Below, piece after piece: positions 23,715-35,199 of a stretch of 64,000 nucleotides of DNA; position 1 is the first letter of the stretch, and each line of letters starts with the position of its first letter. Origin of the DNA: Linanthus parryae (taxonomy: Eukaryota; Streptophyta; Magnoliopsida; Ericales; Polemoniaceae); the NCBI GenBank assembly GCA_023055425.1, contig JALGPY010000006.1, forward strand, positions 72,944,127 to 73,008,126, in the 5' to 3' direction. The notes under the pieces are model-generated. The model did not search any database. It worked only from the letters and a program-made list of their open reading frames with translations, and had not been told where the DNA came from. A program made the position numbers and the translations under genes.

Positions 23715-25246
23715 CTAAAGACGGGCGTTGGGGCAAATGGGAATGGCTATTTTGAGAGGGCTCGGATCCATGGAAGCGAAAGCAAGGATCTCAGGATCAC
23801 ACTCGAATTTAGCCATTTCTTGCTTACTCAAGCTCGCCCACACTTCAATTCCATCACCGTGCCTCGTATCCATGAAAAAGAAATTGAAAGACTGGTCATC
23901 CATACCCGCAGTACCGTCAATCACCCAAATCGGTTTTCCCCAACCGAAATCAGCTTCATAAAATCCAATCCCGCAAGCATTGGAGGAGAAGAAAGTATTG
24001 AACCTTTCGTTTGTGAAGATTTGTTCAAACTTGTTGAGACCGTCGCTAACCTTACGACACCCTTGATCTCCTTCTCCTTGAAGCTCATGGACAAAGCCAC
24101 CATCTATTTCTCTTATACTTTCCCTTAGGTAACCAATCAAGGAACCGTAATCGGAACAACTGGACATGCACTTTGCCACAGCCATCCAAAGTAAATTCCC
24201 GATGTTGGGAATTTTTCCTCCGGTTGCATTTGTTAGCATTCTTCTCCGTAGATCCACTACGAGTGAAAAAATTGAGGACTGGTTCTTAGAACCGCAGGAG
24301 GAGTTCCTTGCCGTTGCAGCACATTTCCAGAGAAGTGCTGAGACGACCTCAGTGCGTGTGGGGCTTGGTGGTGCCATCGATGATGATGTTGCTTTCTCCT
24401 TCAAAGCAAGCAAGCTCGGACCATCAAAAACAAACCTTCTTGTTACACAATCGCCCTTTGGAAACAGCGGTGGCCACTTAAACAGCTTCGAATCCCCCGG
24501 TAGCGAGCTGTTTTGAGGGAACAAAACACCAGGTGCAATCACATTAGGAACCACCACTTCTTCTGTATAAGAATCGCATTTCCCGTAACTTGCCCAGGCT
24601 TTAATGAATTCGCGAACTCCATGTCCATCCATAACACTATGCAAGAAAGCGAAAGTGAGCGCGACCCCACCGCATTCGAAAAAATTAAGCTGAATCATAA
24701 TCGGAGAAGTGCACCCTTCACTATCCGGGACCAGTTTATGTATAAACTCATAGTCTGGTTTGGCAACAACAAGTTGGTGAAGATTGTAATTGATCACTTT
24801 GGCCTCCACATAATACGCCCCATGGTCATTACAGTCGATCCATAGACCGTCGTTGCTAATGGTTCCGGCCAATGGGTAAAACTGTGACAGCGCTTTTGAG
24901 AGCGATTCCCATAGTTTCTCGCGTACTACGTTTTGATGGACACCGTGTTCGTTCAGATAGAAGAACACCAGTGGGAAATGGTATGAGGGAATAATTTGAT
25001 CTAAAAGAGAGACTTTGTAGGCTTTCGGGTGATCAAACGCCAAGGAATTAGCTGGTTTGATTGCATCAACGCAGACAATCTCAACCTTGGCCGCTGCTAC
25101 CTGCTAAAATATATATCCCCATAAATTCTCTCAAATTAAAGCAAGATCAATAGATAAGATAACATTCTGCTCAAAAAAAAAAATAGATAAGATAACATTC
25201 TCATCTTTCTGGATGGGAAAAAGGAAAGACTAACCTCATCTGCCAT
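23715..25246 (-). CDS. BAHD-family acyltransferase (vinorine-synthase-like), two exons
   Basis: BAHD enzymes move an acyl group from acyl-CoA to an alcohol or amine of a specialised metabolite, usually in the cytosol. A 12-nt first exon (25246-25235, MADE) ends at GAG|GTTAGT. The acceptor is TTTTAGCAG, where splicing after either AG (exon 2 from 25103 or 25100) keeps the frame. The product is about 465 residues, normal for BAHD, and runs to TAG at 23715 without a break. It carries KVEIVCVDAIKP at the N-terminus, the catalytic HSVMDG (HxxxDG, His158 by my count) and the structural DFGWG (388-392). Overall similarity is to the vinorine synthase/alkaloid acetyltransferase clade, but acceptor and donor cannot be deduced. 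It is the only intact-looking host gene in the window. Confidence 0.93.
25101..25234 (-). other. Intron 1 of the BAHD gene
   Basis: This intron of 130 to 134 bp has donor GTTAGT and a NAGNAG-type acceptor. It contains a 19-bp direct repeat (ATAGATAAGATAACATTCT, about 25151-25169 and 25182-25200) separated by a run of A. Confidence 0.85.
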
Positions 25247-25466
25247 TTTCTGCTGCCTTGAAAGTTGCAATATGGATTGGGTATTCTAGCTGTGCAGATC
25301 ACTACCGCATATGTATGTTGTATATATACAAGTATATATTGATATTTAAAGAATTGTGACTCTAAATTAAACATAAACAGAGAAATCAAACAATAAAATA
25401 AGTCCATCACATATAGCGTCTCTCATTGCTAATACGGTCTACCCGACAAGCTAAGTATGAGGTTAG
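25247..25466 (-). promoter_or_regulatory. Remaining promoter region of the BAHD gene with a TATA motif
   Basis: Only 220 bp separate the BAHD ATG from the LTR of element J. A TGTATATATACA motif at about 25319-25330, roughly 75 bp upstream of the ATG on the minus strand, is the best TATA-box candidate. Anything further upstream has been moved 5.8 kb away by J. Confidence 0.5.
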
Positions 25467-26222
25467 TGTTGGAAAATGTGATTTTGACTCGACTTCAAAC
25501 CCAGGTTCGAGAAAGCTCACTTGAGAGCTTACTTAAAACTATAGAAGTAAAGAGATTAGTTTGTGATCTCACCCGTCAAAATCATTGATTGATGAATGAA
25601 AAATGAGACGTTTAAAAGTTGACGCATTCTGCATTAGACTTGAATACAGAGGTTGCATGATAAATAGGGAAAACTCGTTGGGGGTTGCATTGAGAGAGGA
25701 CCTACCCATGATCCATCAACATTGGGCTTGGTTCGTGGTGTTGGATTTTGGTTGTTGGGCATAATTCGAATAATTTTGGGCCCAGACCAAATAGGCCCAT
25801 TAGCTCCCAAAAGTTGTAACCTTTCGGTTTGAGATGAACAGTTACAATTATTCCTAACAGGTACCTCTCCTCTATAAATAGCAGTCTCTCCTATCATTCT
25901 TATTTTTTCAATTTTCATCTTCTTATCCTCTCATCAATATCTCTCAAACATAGTTCTAGTTCGTTGTGTATTGTGGATTGTGCTTTCGTCCACAATACAG
26001 GGAAGCTTTTATCCTGGGAAGCGTTTTGCCCGTCGTATGAGAAATAAAGAAGCACCGATAGTGGGGGCAAAATCTGCTTTAAGGAGATCGTTCATGCACG
26101 AGACTGTCTTCCAACTCATATCATCATAAGTCACAGATTCATTTGTAAGTATCGTATTTTAATTTATTATTTCCGGGTTACTTTTCGGGTTTGGGTTAAC
26201 AAATTGAACACAGATTCTAACA
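25467..26222 (+). repeat. Element J 5' LTR
   Basis: The LTR begins TGTTGGAAAATGTG and ends GATTCTAACA. A TATAAATA-like motif lies near 25874. No clear tRNA complement was recognised after it. Confidence 0.92.
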
Positions 26223-26339
26223 ATCTTAAAGCAGATTTTTAGTGTTCTGATTGATAAACAAGTAACGTGTACTTTTTAGAAATGAAACTTTATTTTTCCT
26301 AATTCTAGTTTCTGAATGATGAAAGTTTGAGTCCTGTTT

Positions 26340-26870
26340 AGAATACATCTACTTCTCTCCGCTCCAAGTTTTTAAATAAGTCAGAACCATTTTGGAACAA
26401 CTTTTCCGCAAACCAACGCCTCTCTCAAAATCTAATCGTCACCCCCGAACTCTCTGCAATTCATGTTGTTTTCTTCGGATTGAATCGTTGATTTCGTGAC
26501 TCAACTTCGCGTGAATTCATCTCGTTGACTGGTTTCGTGTTTTGAGTCGAATCCGTGTTATCTCCGGTGTGAAAAATTTGAATGGCGGAGAACTATCACC
26601 AGGCGCCGATGTACGGCGACGAGGGCACGGATATGCAACATCAAAACCAGATCGAGGTCGATGAAGAAGATGACGAAGTTGCGGGGGCGGAGGATTCCAT
26701 TGATAACGCTCAGATGCGTTTCGAGGCTCACGCGCCCCACTACGGAGGCGGTGACGACGGGGTGATTAACGGGGTCTTAGGCGTTTGTATGGCGGATCGT
26801 TGGAGATTACACCAATCGCCACCGAAGGTGGTGGACCTGATGACTTGACGCAGGTTTATGTCTTCTAGGT
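26340..26870 (+). pseudogene. Host gene fragment captured in Element J (TIFY/GATA-like 5' end)
   Basis: After an untranslated-leader-like stretch (26390-26581) an ATG at 26582 opens MAENYHQAPMYGDEGTDMQH, an acidic segment EVDEEDDEV, and then HYGGGDDGV. The first frame stops at 26846-26848. After a shift near 26770 another frame gives EGGGPDDLTQVYVF, ending at a donor-like TAG|GTATCT near 26869. An acidic N-terminus followed by a short form of LTLSF-QGEVYVF is the pattern of plant TIFY-domain GATA factors (ZML/GATA24-28 type). The identification is tentative. The intron-like DNA after the donor suggests capture of unspliced sequence. The fragment is truncated and unlikely to work as a factor. 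Confidence 0.45.
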
Positions 26871-28860
26871 ATCTCTATATACATGTCATTTTAGAAATTG
26901 AAACCTGAAGTTTGATAATGTCTTGCCTGTGTCTTTGATTTGTGGAAGTTGTGTATTCATCAAGATAGTGAAATCTAAGTGTTCCACGAAAACTGTTCCA
27001 TTTTCAATGTTGTTGATATGAAATCTGGAATACGGTGAGTCATCAGTGCAAGAGTTTAAATCAATTAACTTTGAGTTTGAAATCTAAACGCTGTTTTGGA
27101 TAACTCTCTTATCCCCTCTCAGGCTAAATGCTAATTGCTAATGGAATATATGACGAATATCATATTCTAGAGCGGGCTTAGTATGGCACAATCTATCTTT
27201 CTTTGTCTGACATGGATAACGGTTTCGAATCGTTTTAGAAGTTGTGGATAACAGCCCGATATAGCATTTAGAGAAACTGGTGTATCGATTGGAGTTTGGT
27301 TACTCCAGATTTTGTTCAAACTTTCAGGTTTGCAGCAGTTATTTGTACGAATGGAACCTCGTTTTTTGGTGCATAACCAGAGTTATAAACATCGGATTAA
27401 GGTCAAATTCAATCGGATGGGTCACAAGGTCAGATACAAAATAGAATTCTGCAAAATCCTTGTCTTAGTTTCATAAGGATATGTTGACTTCCTTACTAAG
27501 AAACATGCATGTTGCATGAGGATTCATTGAATCTTAGCCACTGTCATTAAAGGAAAATAATTGATGGTTTGGTAATGAACTAATCTTTGTCAATTAACTT
27601 GCCATATTCATAGGTTTTATTTTCAACCTATAATTATTAATTTAGCTTGTCAGAGAACAAAATTTGATGTTCGTCAATAAATGTCAAGCAAATTCTGTCG
27701 GTGCAAAATTCGACAGTTTAACTCTCTGACTATACAAAAACAATATAAAATTTATCTGTATAATATTTTGTCGGTATGTTCTTGGTCAGATTTTTATCTG
27801 ATACTAACTTTTTGTAGATAGTCAGAATTTTATCTGTATTATTTCTGTTTGGTTTTTACCCGTCAAATTGTTTGGGACTATGAATAGAAATGCGCTATTT
27901 AACTAATTGTTGAAATCTTCGATTGTTATGGCATATACAGTTTGGTCATGTTAATTTCGAGGCATTTCGTCAATTAATAAACTGGACCATCATCGGAAGA
28001 ACACAATGTTTTAGATCACAAGTGTAGAAAGTGTGTGTGTATTCCTACTTATTGCATAATCGAAATAAAGCTTGAAATGCTTTTGTAAATACAAGGTAGA
28101 AAATGAGCAAGTTCTCCTTCGTAGTAATCAAAGAATGAAAATATGACTCTTCAAATTTTATGTGGTGCCAACTATAAGTTGGAAGGTTTGAATGTTCATT
28201 CAAATACTTTGGTTGAAGGCAACCGAAATTTTCAAGTACATTGTGGAAGGTTACATTCCAAAAGAATTTTAATGTTGTCACAATAATTGCTTGTCAATTG
28301 TACTTTGGTCCAAGAGTTCTCAAAGCACTCGTGGAAATCCAAGAGTTTTTAAGCACTCATGGATGTGCAATTTAGTATAACGCAAATCAGGAGTTTAATA
28401 GCACTTGTGATTTGTTTACTACATTACAACACTTTTGGACAACATAAAAATCACGACCCTATGATCCTTATTGGGCACGTGAAGAACTAATACTTGAATA
28501 CCTTATTGGAACAATATTTGAATGAAAGTCTCGTGAACGAAGAAAGTTTATCTTGTAGAGTTAAAGTAATATAAGTAAGCGGAGAATGAGCAATTGGTTT
28601 GAGACTAATTGTTATTCGAAGAAAAACTATGTAACTACCTTACGAGTTAAGTCAAAAGAAATATTCACATCTACAAATATTCGTGGATATGACATCGCAT
28701 AGTATGCGGGAAAATGTAAAGCATTGAATTGTGGGGGCACCTCACAAGGAGATTTATAACATTGTGAAGCAACTCAATGGTTGAGAATGTGCTCACAAGT
28801 ACAAGTCAACTGCAAATTGACTTAAAATCATTAGTTCAAGCAAACTAGTGATTTTTTTAT
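26871..28860 (+). other. Unassigned interior of Element J
   Basis: About 2 kb of AT-rich DNA without a long frame. The part just after 26870 may be intron of the captured gene. No Gag, protease or integrase signature was recognised here. Confidence 0.45.
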
Positions 28861-29938
28861 AACTACTATCCCAGGGAAAAATCGGACGGGTTTTGGACTC
28901 CAGGAAATGAGAATAAATTTTGTCGACTCAAGAAATCCTTATACGAATTATAACATGCTCCCAAACAATGGCATGAAAAGTTTGACAAGATTATGACGAC
29001 AAAACGATTTTAGAACTAAGGAATGTGACGAATGGGTATATTCTAAAATTCTGAGTGGTGGATGCGTCATAATATGTCTCTATGTAGACGACATGTTAAT
29101 CTCTTGAAGTAACGAGACAATGAAAGGTTATTGTCCACTATATTGATATGAAAGATTTAGGGGCAGCCGATGTTATTATAGGATAAAGATTTCTAGAACT
29201 CCTAATGGCTATGCATTAACTCGGTCTCACTATGTCGAGAAAGTACTCGAGAAGTTTGACCAAACTAACGACAAGCCAATAAAAAGAAAACATCAGTTGG
29301 TGTGAGCATGCATCTCACTTGAAATCATGGGTCGGCTATTAAGCAATAATCGAAAGCCTTATGTAAATTAAGAATTGTACTAGGCCGGATATCGCACAAG
29401 CAGTTGGAAAAACTTAATCGTTTACGAGTAACCCAGGAAAGAATCACTGGACATATATAATCAGTGGTATCTATGATACACTAAACCTATAGGATTACGA
29501 TATTCCAACTATGCTGATATACTAGAAAGAATAATGCGATGATAATTGGATTCTGATACAAAGGTTCCAAATCAACGAGTAGTTATGTATTCACTCTCGC
29601 GGCATTTTATTTGAAAAACTTCCAAGCAGACGTGCATTGCAAGGTCTACTATGTATTCATAAACTCATAGAGTTAGACAAGGCAGGGGAAGAAGCAGAAT
29701 GACTTTATTATTTCCTCGAAGATATTCCAATATGGCCGAAATTTGTGCCTCCTATCAAGCACACAGTAATATCTATATATTGGTAAGTCTAGACATCTTC
29801 GTCGGACATAATACCATTAGGCAACTTCTCTCACGAAGAATACGATCGATCGAATATATAGAGTCAAACAAAACGGATCCGTTGACTAAAGGTTTATTGA
29901 GAGAACGTTTGCAATTTCGTCAAGGGGAATGGGGCTAA
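28861..29938 (+). pseudogene. Element J copia RT/RNase H remnant
   Basis: In shifting frames the DNA encodes KKSLYEL and HAPKQWHEKFDKIM (RT), VDDMLIS-like residues of the catalytic box near 29083-29103, MKDLGAADVII, RTPNGYALTRSHYVEKVLEK, and at the end HNTIRQLLSRRIRSIEY with DPLTKGL (RNase H end of Ty1/copia). There are many stops and frameshifts, far more damage than the near-identical LTRs would predict. The 5' half of pol is absent or unrecognisable. Confidence 0.85.
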
Positions 29939-30537
29939 TGCCAATCTCGTAAAGAGTTGCACGATAGCGGAAAAACCAACCTAGATGACTGGAGATCCCA
30001 AGAACTAAGTTCAAAAGGGACAACCTAACTATTTGTGCAAATACCAAAAATCACTCACCAAAGAAACAATGTTTCTATCCCATTCCTAGGACGACGAGTG
30101 ATAGGACCAGGGTAAGCTATGCTTTTAATGAGACCACATGTTAAGACGAGTATGGATAGATACCCTTAAATGTGTCTCACCTATGTGAGTAGGAACTGGG
30201 GCCGGTTCTAGGAGGATGAGAAGGCATACTCCTCTAAGACTACTCATGAAACCAGGCAATAGTGTCTCAAGGCCAAAATGAGCACAACCATGAGAACAGA
30301 CTATGTTCAGGTATTAATTGTGTGGTTACTATCGACAAGGTGTACACCACGACAAAACAGTTCAAAGCGCTTCGCACACTGTCTAGCCAGTATACCCTAT
30401 AGTATCTCACTAATGGAAAATTTCAAGGCCTAAGGCTACTTCTCTTTATGAAATTAATTACCTTCTGAGAGAATTGAGTGCTAAATACTGATTGACACTT
30501 TTAGCCTCAACGCTAATTTGTCATTCATGTGGGGGAT
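29939..30537 (+). other. Element J 3' untranslated region
   Basis: About 600 bp between the RNase H remnant and the 3' LTR. No coding frame was recognised. It ends in the purine tract GTGGGGGAT. Confidence 0.6.
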
Positions 30538-31293
30538 TGTTGGAAAATGTGATTTTGACTCGACTTCAAACCCGAGTTCGAGAAAACTCACTTGAGAGCT
30601 TACTTAAAACTATAGAAGTAAAGAGATTAGTTTGTGATCTCACCCGTCAAAATCATTGATTGATGAATGAAAAATGAGACGTTTAAAAGTTGACGCATTC
30701 TGCATTAGACTTGAATACAGAGGTTGCATGATAAATAGGGAAAACTCGTTGGGGGTTGCATTGAGAGAGGACCTACCCATGATCCATCAACATTGGGCTT
30801 GGTTCGTGGTGTTGGATTTTGGTTGTTGGGCATAATTCGAATAATTTTGGGCCCAGACCAAATAGGCCCATTAGCTCCCAAAAGTTGTAACCTTTTGGTT
30901 TGAGATGAACAATTGCAACTATTCCTAACAGGTACCTCTCCTCTATAAATAGCAGTCTCTCCTATCATTCTTATTTTTTCAATTTTCATCTTCTTATCCT
31001 CTCATCAATATCTCTCAAACATAGTTCTAGTTCGTTGTGTATTGTGGATTGTGCTTTCGTCCACAATACAGGGAAGCTTTTATCCTGGGAAGCGTTTTTC
31101 CCGTCGTATGAGAAATAAAGAAGCACCGATAGTGGGGGCAAAATCTGCTTTAAGGAGATCGTTCATGCACGAGACTGTCTTCCAACTCATATCGTCATAA
31201 GTCACAGATTCATTTGTAAGTATCGTATTTTAATTTATTATTTTCGGGTTACTTTTCGGGTTTGGGTTAACAAATTGAACACAGATTCTAACA
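30538..31293 (+). repeat. Element J 3' LTR
   Basis: A 756-bp LTR, the same length as the 5' copy with about ten substitutions, ends GATTCTAACA and is followed by the GTTAG target duplication. Confidence 0.92.
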
Positions 31294-31662
31294 GTTAGCT
31301 TATTAAGACTAGTCGACCGTTATATAATTCAGACTAGTGGGCAATTAATAAGCTTAGTGAGTTGGAGGTTAATTATTTTATTGTGACTAGTGGCCACTTT
31401 TATATCAGGTAATTTTGTTAACAAAAACGATACAAGAATTTGGTTATTGCTAACTTCTTCAGTCCAAACTTTACGCTACAATGCTATAAAAAGATTGTGA
31501 AATTCTTGCATCGCCTTGCTAACCAAATAAAAGGATCAAATTGACATTCAAAAGTCAAAGTAGGAAGAACGAGTTAGTAAAATTCAGACTAGTGGGCAAA
31601 TAAATTAAATTAGTTTTTGAGGAAAGTAAATAAATAAGTTTAGTTTGAGGTTAATTATTTTA
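31294..31662. other. Spacer with a duplicated motif
   Basis: The word AATTCAGACTAGTGGGCAA occurs at about 31327 and again near 31581, each followed by AT-rich DNA and a GAGGTTAATTATTTTA-like run. It is a 255-bp-spaced direct duplication. No gene was recognised. Confidence 0.55.
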
Positions 31663-33016
31663 GGGTAAAAGAAAAAAACCACCCCTCGAGTATGGGGTAT
31701 ATACAAAAACAACCCTTGTGTTTGGGGATATACAAAAATCACCCTTGTCACTAACGGCAAACTAACAGAGGAGTAAGAAGACATTTTTACCCTCTTTTTG
31801 ACAAAAACTACCACAGTATAAATTCTTTTTTTTCTTCTTTATTCCTCCTCATCCTCACTTTCGCCTTCCCACCTCTCTCTCTCTGCCCTCCACCACCATC
31901 GCCAGACTCTCTCTTTCTCACAACCTTCCACCACCATCAGCTACTCCTCTTATTTCCTCGACCGTTACTTCCCTCACAACCACCACAACAACGCCATTCA
32001 CATCGATGATGTCCATCACAGCGACGAATTCAACGCTTCAGATCTGCCGACTGAACAACCACTCGATTACTATGCAAATTCGTCCCTCTCAGGTGAGTTT
32101 GATTCGTCGATTGCCGATGAGTATCGTAACGAGAGCCGATTGAGACGATCCGATGACGATCTCCAGTCAAAATTAAGGCAATTGGTTGAAGAAGACGACG
32201 ACGATACGCTTGAGGCTCTGTGGAAGTCGATTGCAGAGGAGAATAAGTGAAAGCATTCTCAGAATCAGTTTCCGCCTCTTTTATCGAAGGCAGATCTGAT
32301 GAAACCAGACGATTTTTCGAAACCTGACTACGCTGGACCATCGACCTCAACTCGGCGGCTCACTAAATCGTCTGATGGTCGTTGGGAGGGCACTTGGCGG
32401 AGGTGAGATCTTCTGTGGGCAAGACGGAAGTTTTCATGGCTCAATCTCGCCTATGGATGCTGGTTTGAGAGTGCAGAGACCAAATAGAAGAATTCAATCT
32501 CTAAATTGAGTTGTGGGTTTAATCAGTTGGGACAAGACGATAACTTTTCAGGGTTTAATTGGTTTCCGACGATTGCGTTCGTGAGAGGGAGAGAGAGAGA
32601 GAGGCGGAGTTGTAGTAGTTCAGATTGGGCATCGGTTGTAGGGTTGTGTTGTGGTGGTGGTTGTAGAAGTCTGGAAGTGGTTGGTCTGTGGTGGTGTTGT
32701 TATGGTTGACGGTGGTAGTTGTGGTTGTGCTCGAATAGAGCAGTGGAAGGGCAGTGGTGCTTGTGGTGGTGCTGGTGGTGTTGTGGTGGAGGTGGAGGCC
32801 GTGTTCAAGAACATCAAAAACATCAACAACAAATATAAATAGGGGTAAAATGGTCTTAAAAAAGTCAGATTGCACCCTCATCTTAACAGAGATTAACAGA
32901 AGGGTGGTATTTGTCCAACGTCCGTTAGTGACAAGGGTGGATTCTGTATATCCCCGAACACGAGGGTTGTTTTTGTATATACCCCATACTCGAGGGGTGG
33001 TTTTTGTCGTTTACCC
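31663..33016. mobile_element. Element K: Mutator-like element with about 100-bp terminal inverted repeats
   Basis: The left end (31663-about 31765) and the right end (about 32915-33016) are near-perfect reverse complements, starting GGGTAAA and sharing CCACCCCTCGAGTATGGGG. Flanking 9-mers are ATTATTTTA (left) and GTTATTTTG (right), 7 of 9 identical, as expected for an aged Mutator target duplication. There is no transposase inside. The interior carries a gene-like fragment and low-complexity GTGGTGGTT DNA (32640-32810), so it is a Pack-MULE-like non-autonomous element. Confidence 0.82.
31861..32403 (+). pseudogene. Captured coding fragment inside Element K
   Basis: One frame is open from at least 31861 to 32247, is stopped by TGA at 32248-32250, then stays open to 32403. 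It encodes SYSSYFLDRYFPHNHHNN, LDYYANSSLSGEFDSS, an acidic EEDDDDTLEALWKSIAEE, and after the stop PPLLSKADLMKPDDFSKP. Codon-like texture and a single stop in 180 codons suggest a captured host exon. The TLEALWKxI motif recalls small plant proteins of the DUF4408/DUF761 type, but I do not recognise the parent gene. A donor-like CTCAG|GTGAGT lies near 32090. Confidence 0.5.
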
Positions 33017-33309
33017 GTTATTTTGCTGTGGAGAGCATCTTACAGTCTTCACACTAATAGAGATCCATCCACGTAACATACATATTACTTTCTTTGTAAC
33101 GCCTCTTTCTCTACGTTTTGACTTTTGTCACTATTTACTGGGTCACTTTGGCCCGGTGATTTGGAAATCAAAATGATCTGGTGTGTCCATTATTATTCTA
33201 GTAGTGCGAGTAAATAGCATCCCTCATTTTTTAAAACATGACAATTTATGCCCTGTCGTTACTACTTACTCCGACTTCTTAGATAGCAAGTTGTGTCATT
33301 ATTTGGAAT

Positions 33310-34768
33310 TGAAGAAAGGTTGGATAGGGTTTTGGCCTCTCCTTGTTGGCTTAGAGCATCTCCAATATGCTATTTATATGGCGGTTATCTTCAAAATATA
33401 AATAAGATGGGAAAAATATTGTCTCCAATAGACTCTCAACTACGCTATTTATTTTAGCGGATAGTTATCCCGCTCACTACTTTTAACGAGCCGGATAAAT
33501 AACTTCATATTTTGTTTACCCATGTTCTTAGCGGTTATGTCCTAAATTCCTTAAAATTCTCATACAAGAAATATTAAGAATGTGCCACGTGTTATTTAGC
33601 TAATCATTTAACTAGCACTATTGGGGCACTAACTAAATTTTTACAATATTTAAAATAAAAAATGTTAAATTTTCATCAAATTATAAATAAATTTTAACTA
33701 GTACTACTGGAGATGCTCTTAGCTCTCTTTCTAATGCATCCTTGAAGCACATACCATGTGTTGGATCTGATCATATGGCTTTTTTGCTTGATATTTTTCC
33801 CACCTCTGAAGCTCCTTATATGTCTATTTTCAGATTCAGTCCTCTGTGGCTTAAGAAGGAAGGTTATGCTAATGTTATTGAAAATGCATAGAGGAGGGAA
33901 TTCAAAGGTGTTTAAATGTTTAAAGTCAAATGCAAATTAATTCATTGCAGCAGAGAATTGAGAGCTTGGATCAAGAGCCAAATAACCAATTTGCCTGCTA
34001 CTATTCATGAGAAAAAAGATCCAGTCAAGTCTCTAAAATTAAAAGGGTTGGAGGCAGATACTTCTTTATTGCAGCATCTTGAGCTTGAACTGGAATTCCA
34101 TTGGGCTAATGAAGAAACATTTTGGAAATCTAAAGTCAGAAATGACTGGCTAGAAGCAAATAAACAAAACACGGCTTTCTTTCACTCTTCTGTGTCCCAA
34201 AGAAGAAAAAGAAATTCAATGAAAGGAACTTTTGATTCCAATGGAGCTTGGCTTAACAAGCAGATGGACATAGAGAAAGAATTCCAAAGCTATTACTCTC
34301 AACTATTTTCTGCAGATGAGAATGCAGACCCTTGGCGTATTCTCTCCAATATTAAAAGGTATGCTACTCTTGACATGAATCTTTTATAACGAGTCCTGTT
34401 TCTGATATTGAAATTAAAGAAACTTATTTTGATATTGGTCCTGATAAAGCACTAGGTATCGATGGGTTCATAGCCAGATTTTTTCAAGCTCGTTCAGAAA
34501 TTATTGCTGATGACATTTGCAGAGCTATCAAGGATTTTTTTCAGGACAGGAAAACTTTTAAAGAGCATAAATGTCACTCATATTGCTCTTCTCCCTAAGG
34601 TTTCTTCACCTCTTCATGTGAAGGACTTTAGGCATGTAAGTCTATGATCCACTATCTACAAAATTCTTTCAAAGGATCTTGCTACGAAGCTGAGTTATGT
34701 AATTGACAAGCTGATCTCCAATCATCATAGTGCTTTTGTGAGTAACATGTTGATCACTGATAATGTTA
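33310..34768 (+). pseudogene. LINE (L1-like) ORF2 fragment: endonuclease end and start of RT
   Basis: Joining 33310-33353 to 33722 onward across the MITE gives EERLDRVLASPCW and GSDHMAFLLDIF, the end of an APE-type endonuclease. KVRNDWLEANKQNTAFFHSS with RRKRNSMKG follows (33916-34389), the usual linker before RT. Then come RT motifs KALGIDGFIARFFQ (34440-34490), LLPKVSSPL and LISNHHSAFVSNMLITDN. Several stops and frameshifts are present, for example at 34387-34389. The fragment is cut at 34768 by copia element H. No 3' end or poly(A) tail is seen. Confidence 0.88.
33354..33718. mobile_element. Tourist-like MITE
   Basis: A 365-bp AT-rich element with terminal inverted repeats GAGCATCTCCAATA/GAGCATCTCCAGTA is flanked by TTA on both sides (33351-33353 and 33719-33721), the target duplication of PIF/Harbinger elements. 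It has no coding capacity. It interrupts the endonuclease region of the LINE fragment. Confidence 0.85.
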
Positions 34769-35058
34769 TGACAAACCACCTCACGAACAATGAACGAATA
34801 AAGAAGAACACGAGTATTTTACGGCGAAAAAGCACCATTTATTCACTTAAGAGGAACAAGACTACAGTGATGTGCATATAATGTGACTACTAGATTCTTT
34901 ATATAGTGCTAGGAAAATACCTAAAGTTTCCAAATACGATTTGGAAACACTTGTTTCCTAACTAATCCTCCACCGCCTTTGACTTCCAATTTTTTCTAAT
35001 CAAAGTTGGAAACAAAGAGTTTGGCCTCCTTTGACCAATTCAAGGCACCAACTCAACA
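34769..35058 (-). repeat. Element H 3' LTR
   Basis: On the minus strand a 290-bp LTR begins TGTTGAGTTGG at 35058 and ends GGTGGTTTGTCA at 34769. It has a TATATAAAG box near 34906-34916 and a polypurine tract AAGGTAGAGATT (35070-35059) before it. Confidence 0.78.
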
Positions 35059-35199
35059 AATCTCTACCTTGACTTGAATTGTCTCGTCAACAGCAGCTGC
35101 TCCTCTTCTCGTAAATAAATCTACGTCTTCTCCGCACCCAATGTATCTCGTCACAGATACTCACTGGACCCCCACCGCGTCCGACATGCCTCTAAGGGC

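Larger units (their letters stand above)
25467..31293 (+). mobile_element. Element J: copia-type LTR retrotransposon with captured host DNA
   Basis: Two LTRs of equal length (756 bp; 25467-26222 and 30538-31293) flank a 4.3-kb interior. The flanking pentamers are both GTTAG (25462-25466 and 31294-31298), a perfect target duplication. I count about ten differences between the LTRs, roughly 98.7% identity, so the insertion is young. The interior holds a gene-like fragment (26576-26870), unassigned DNA, a heavily mutated copia RT/RNase H region and a purine tract (GTGGGGGAT) just before the 3' LTR. It was probably mobilised in trans. Confidence 0.9.

Noticed and set aside
32555..32881. Minus-strand frame with His/Asn/Thr runs
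   Set aside because: It is the complement of low-complexity GTGGTGGTT DNA inside element K.
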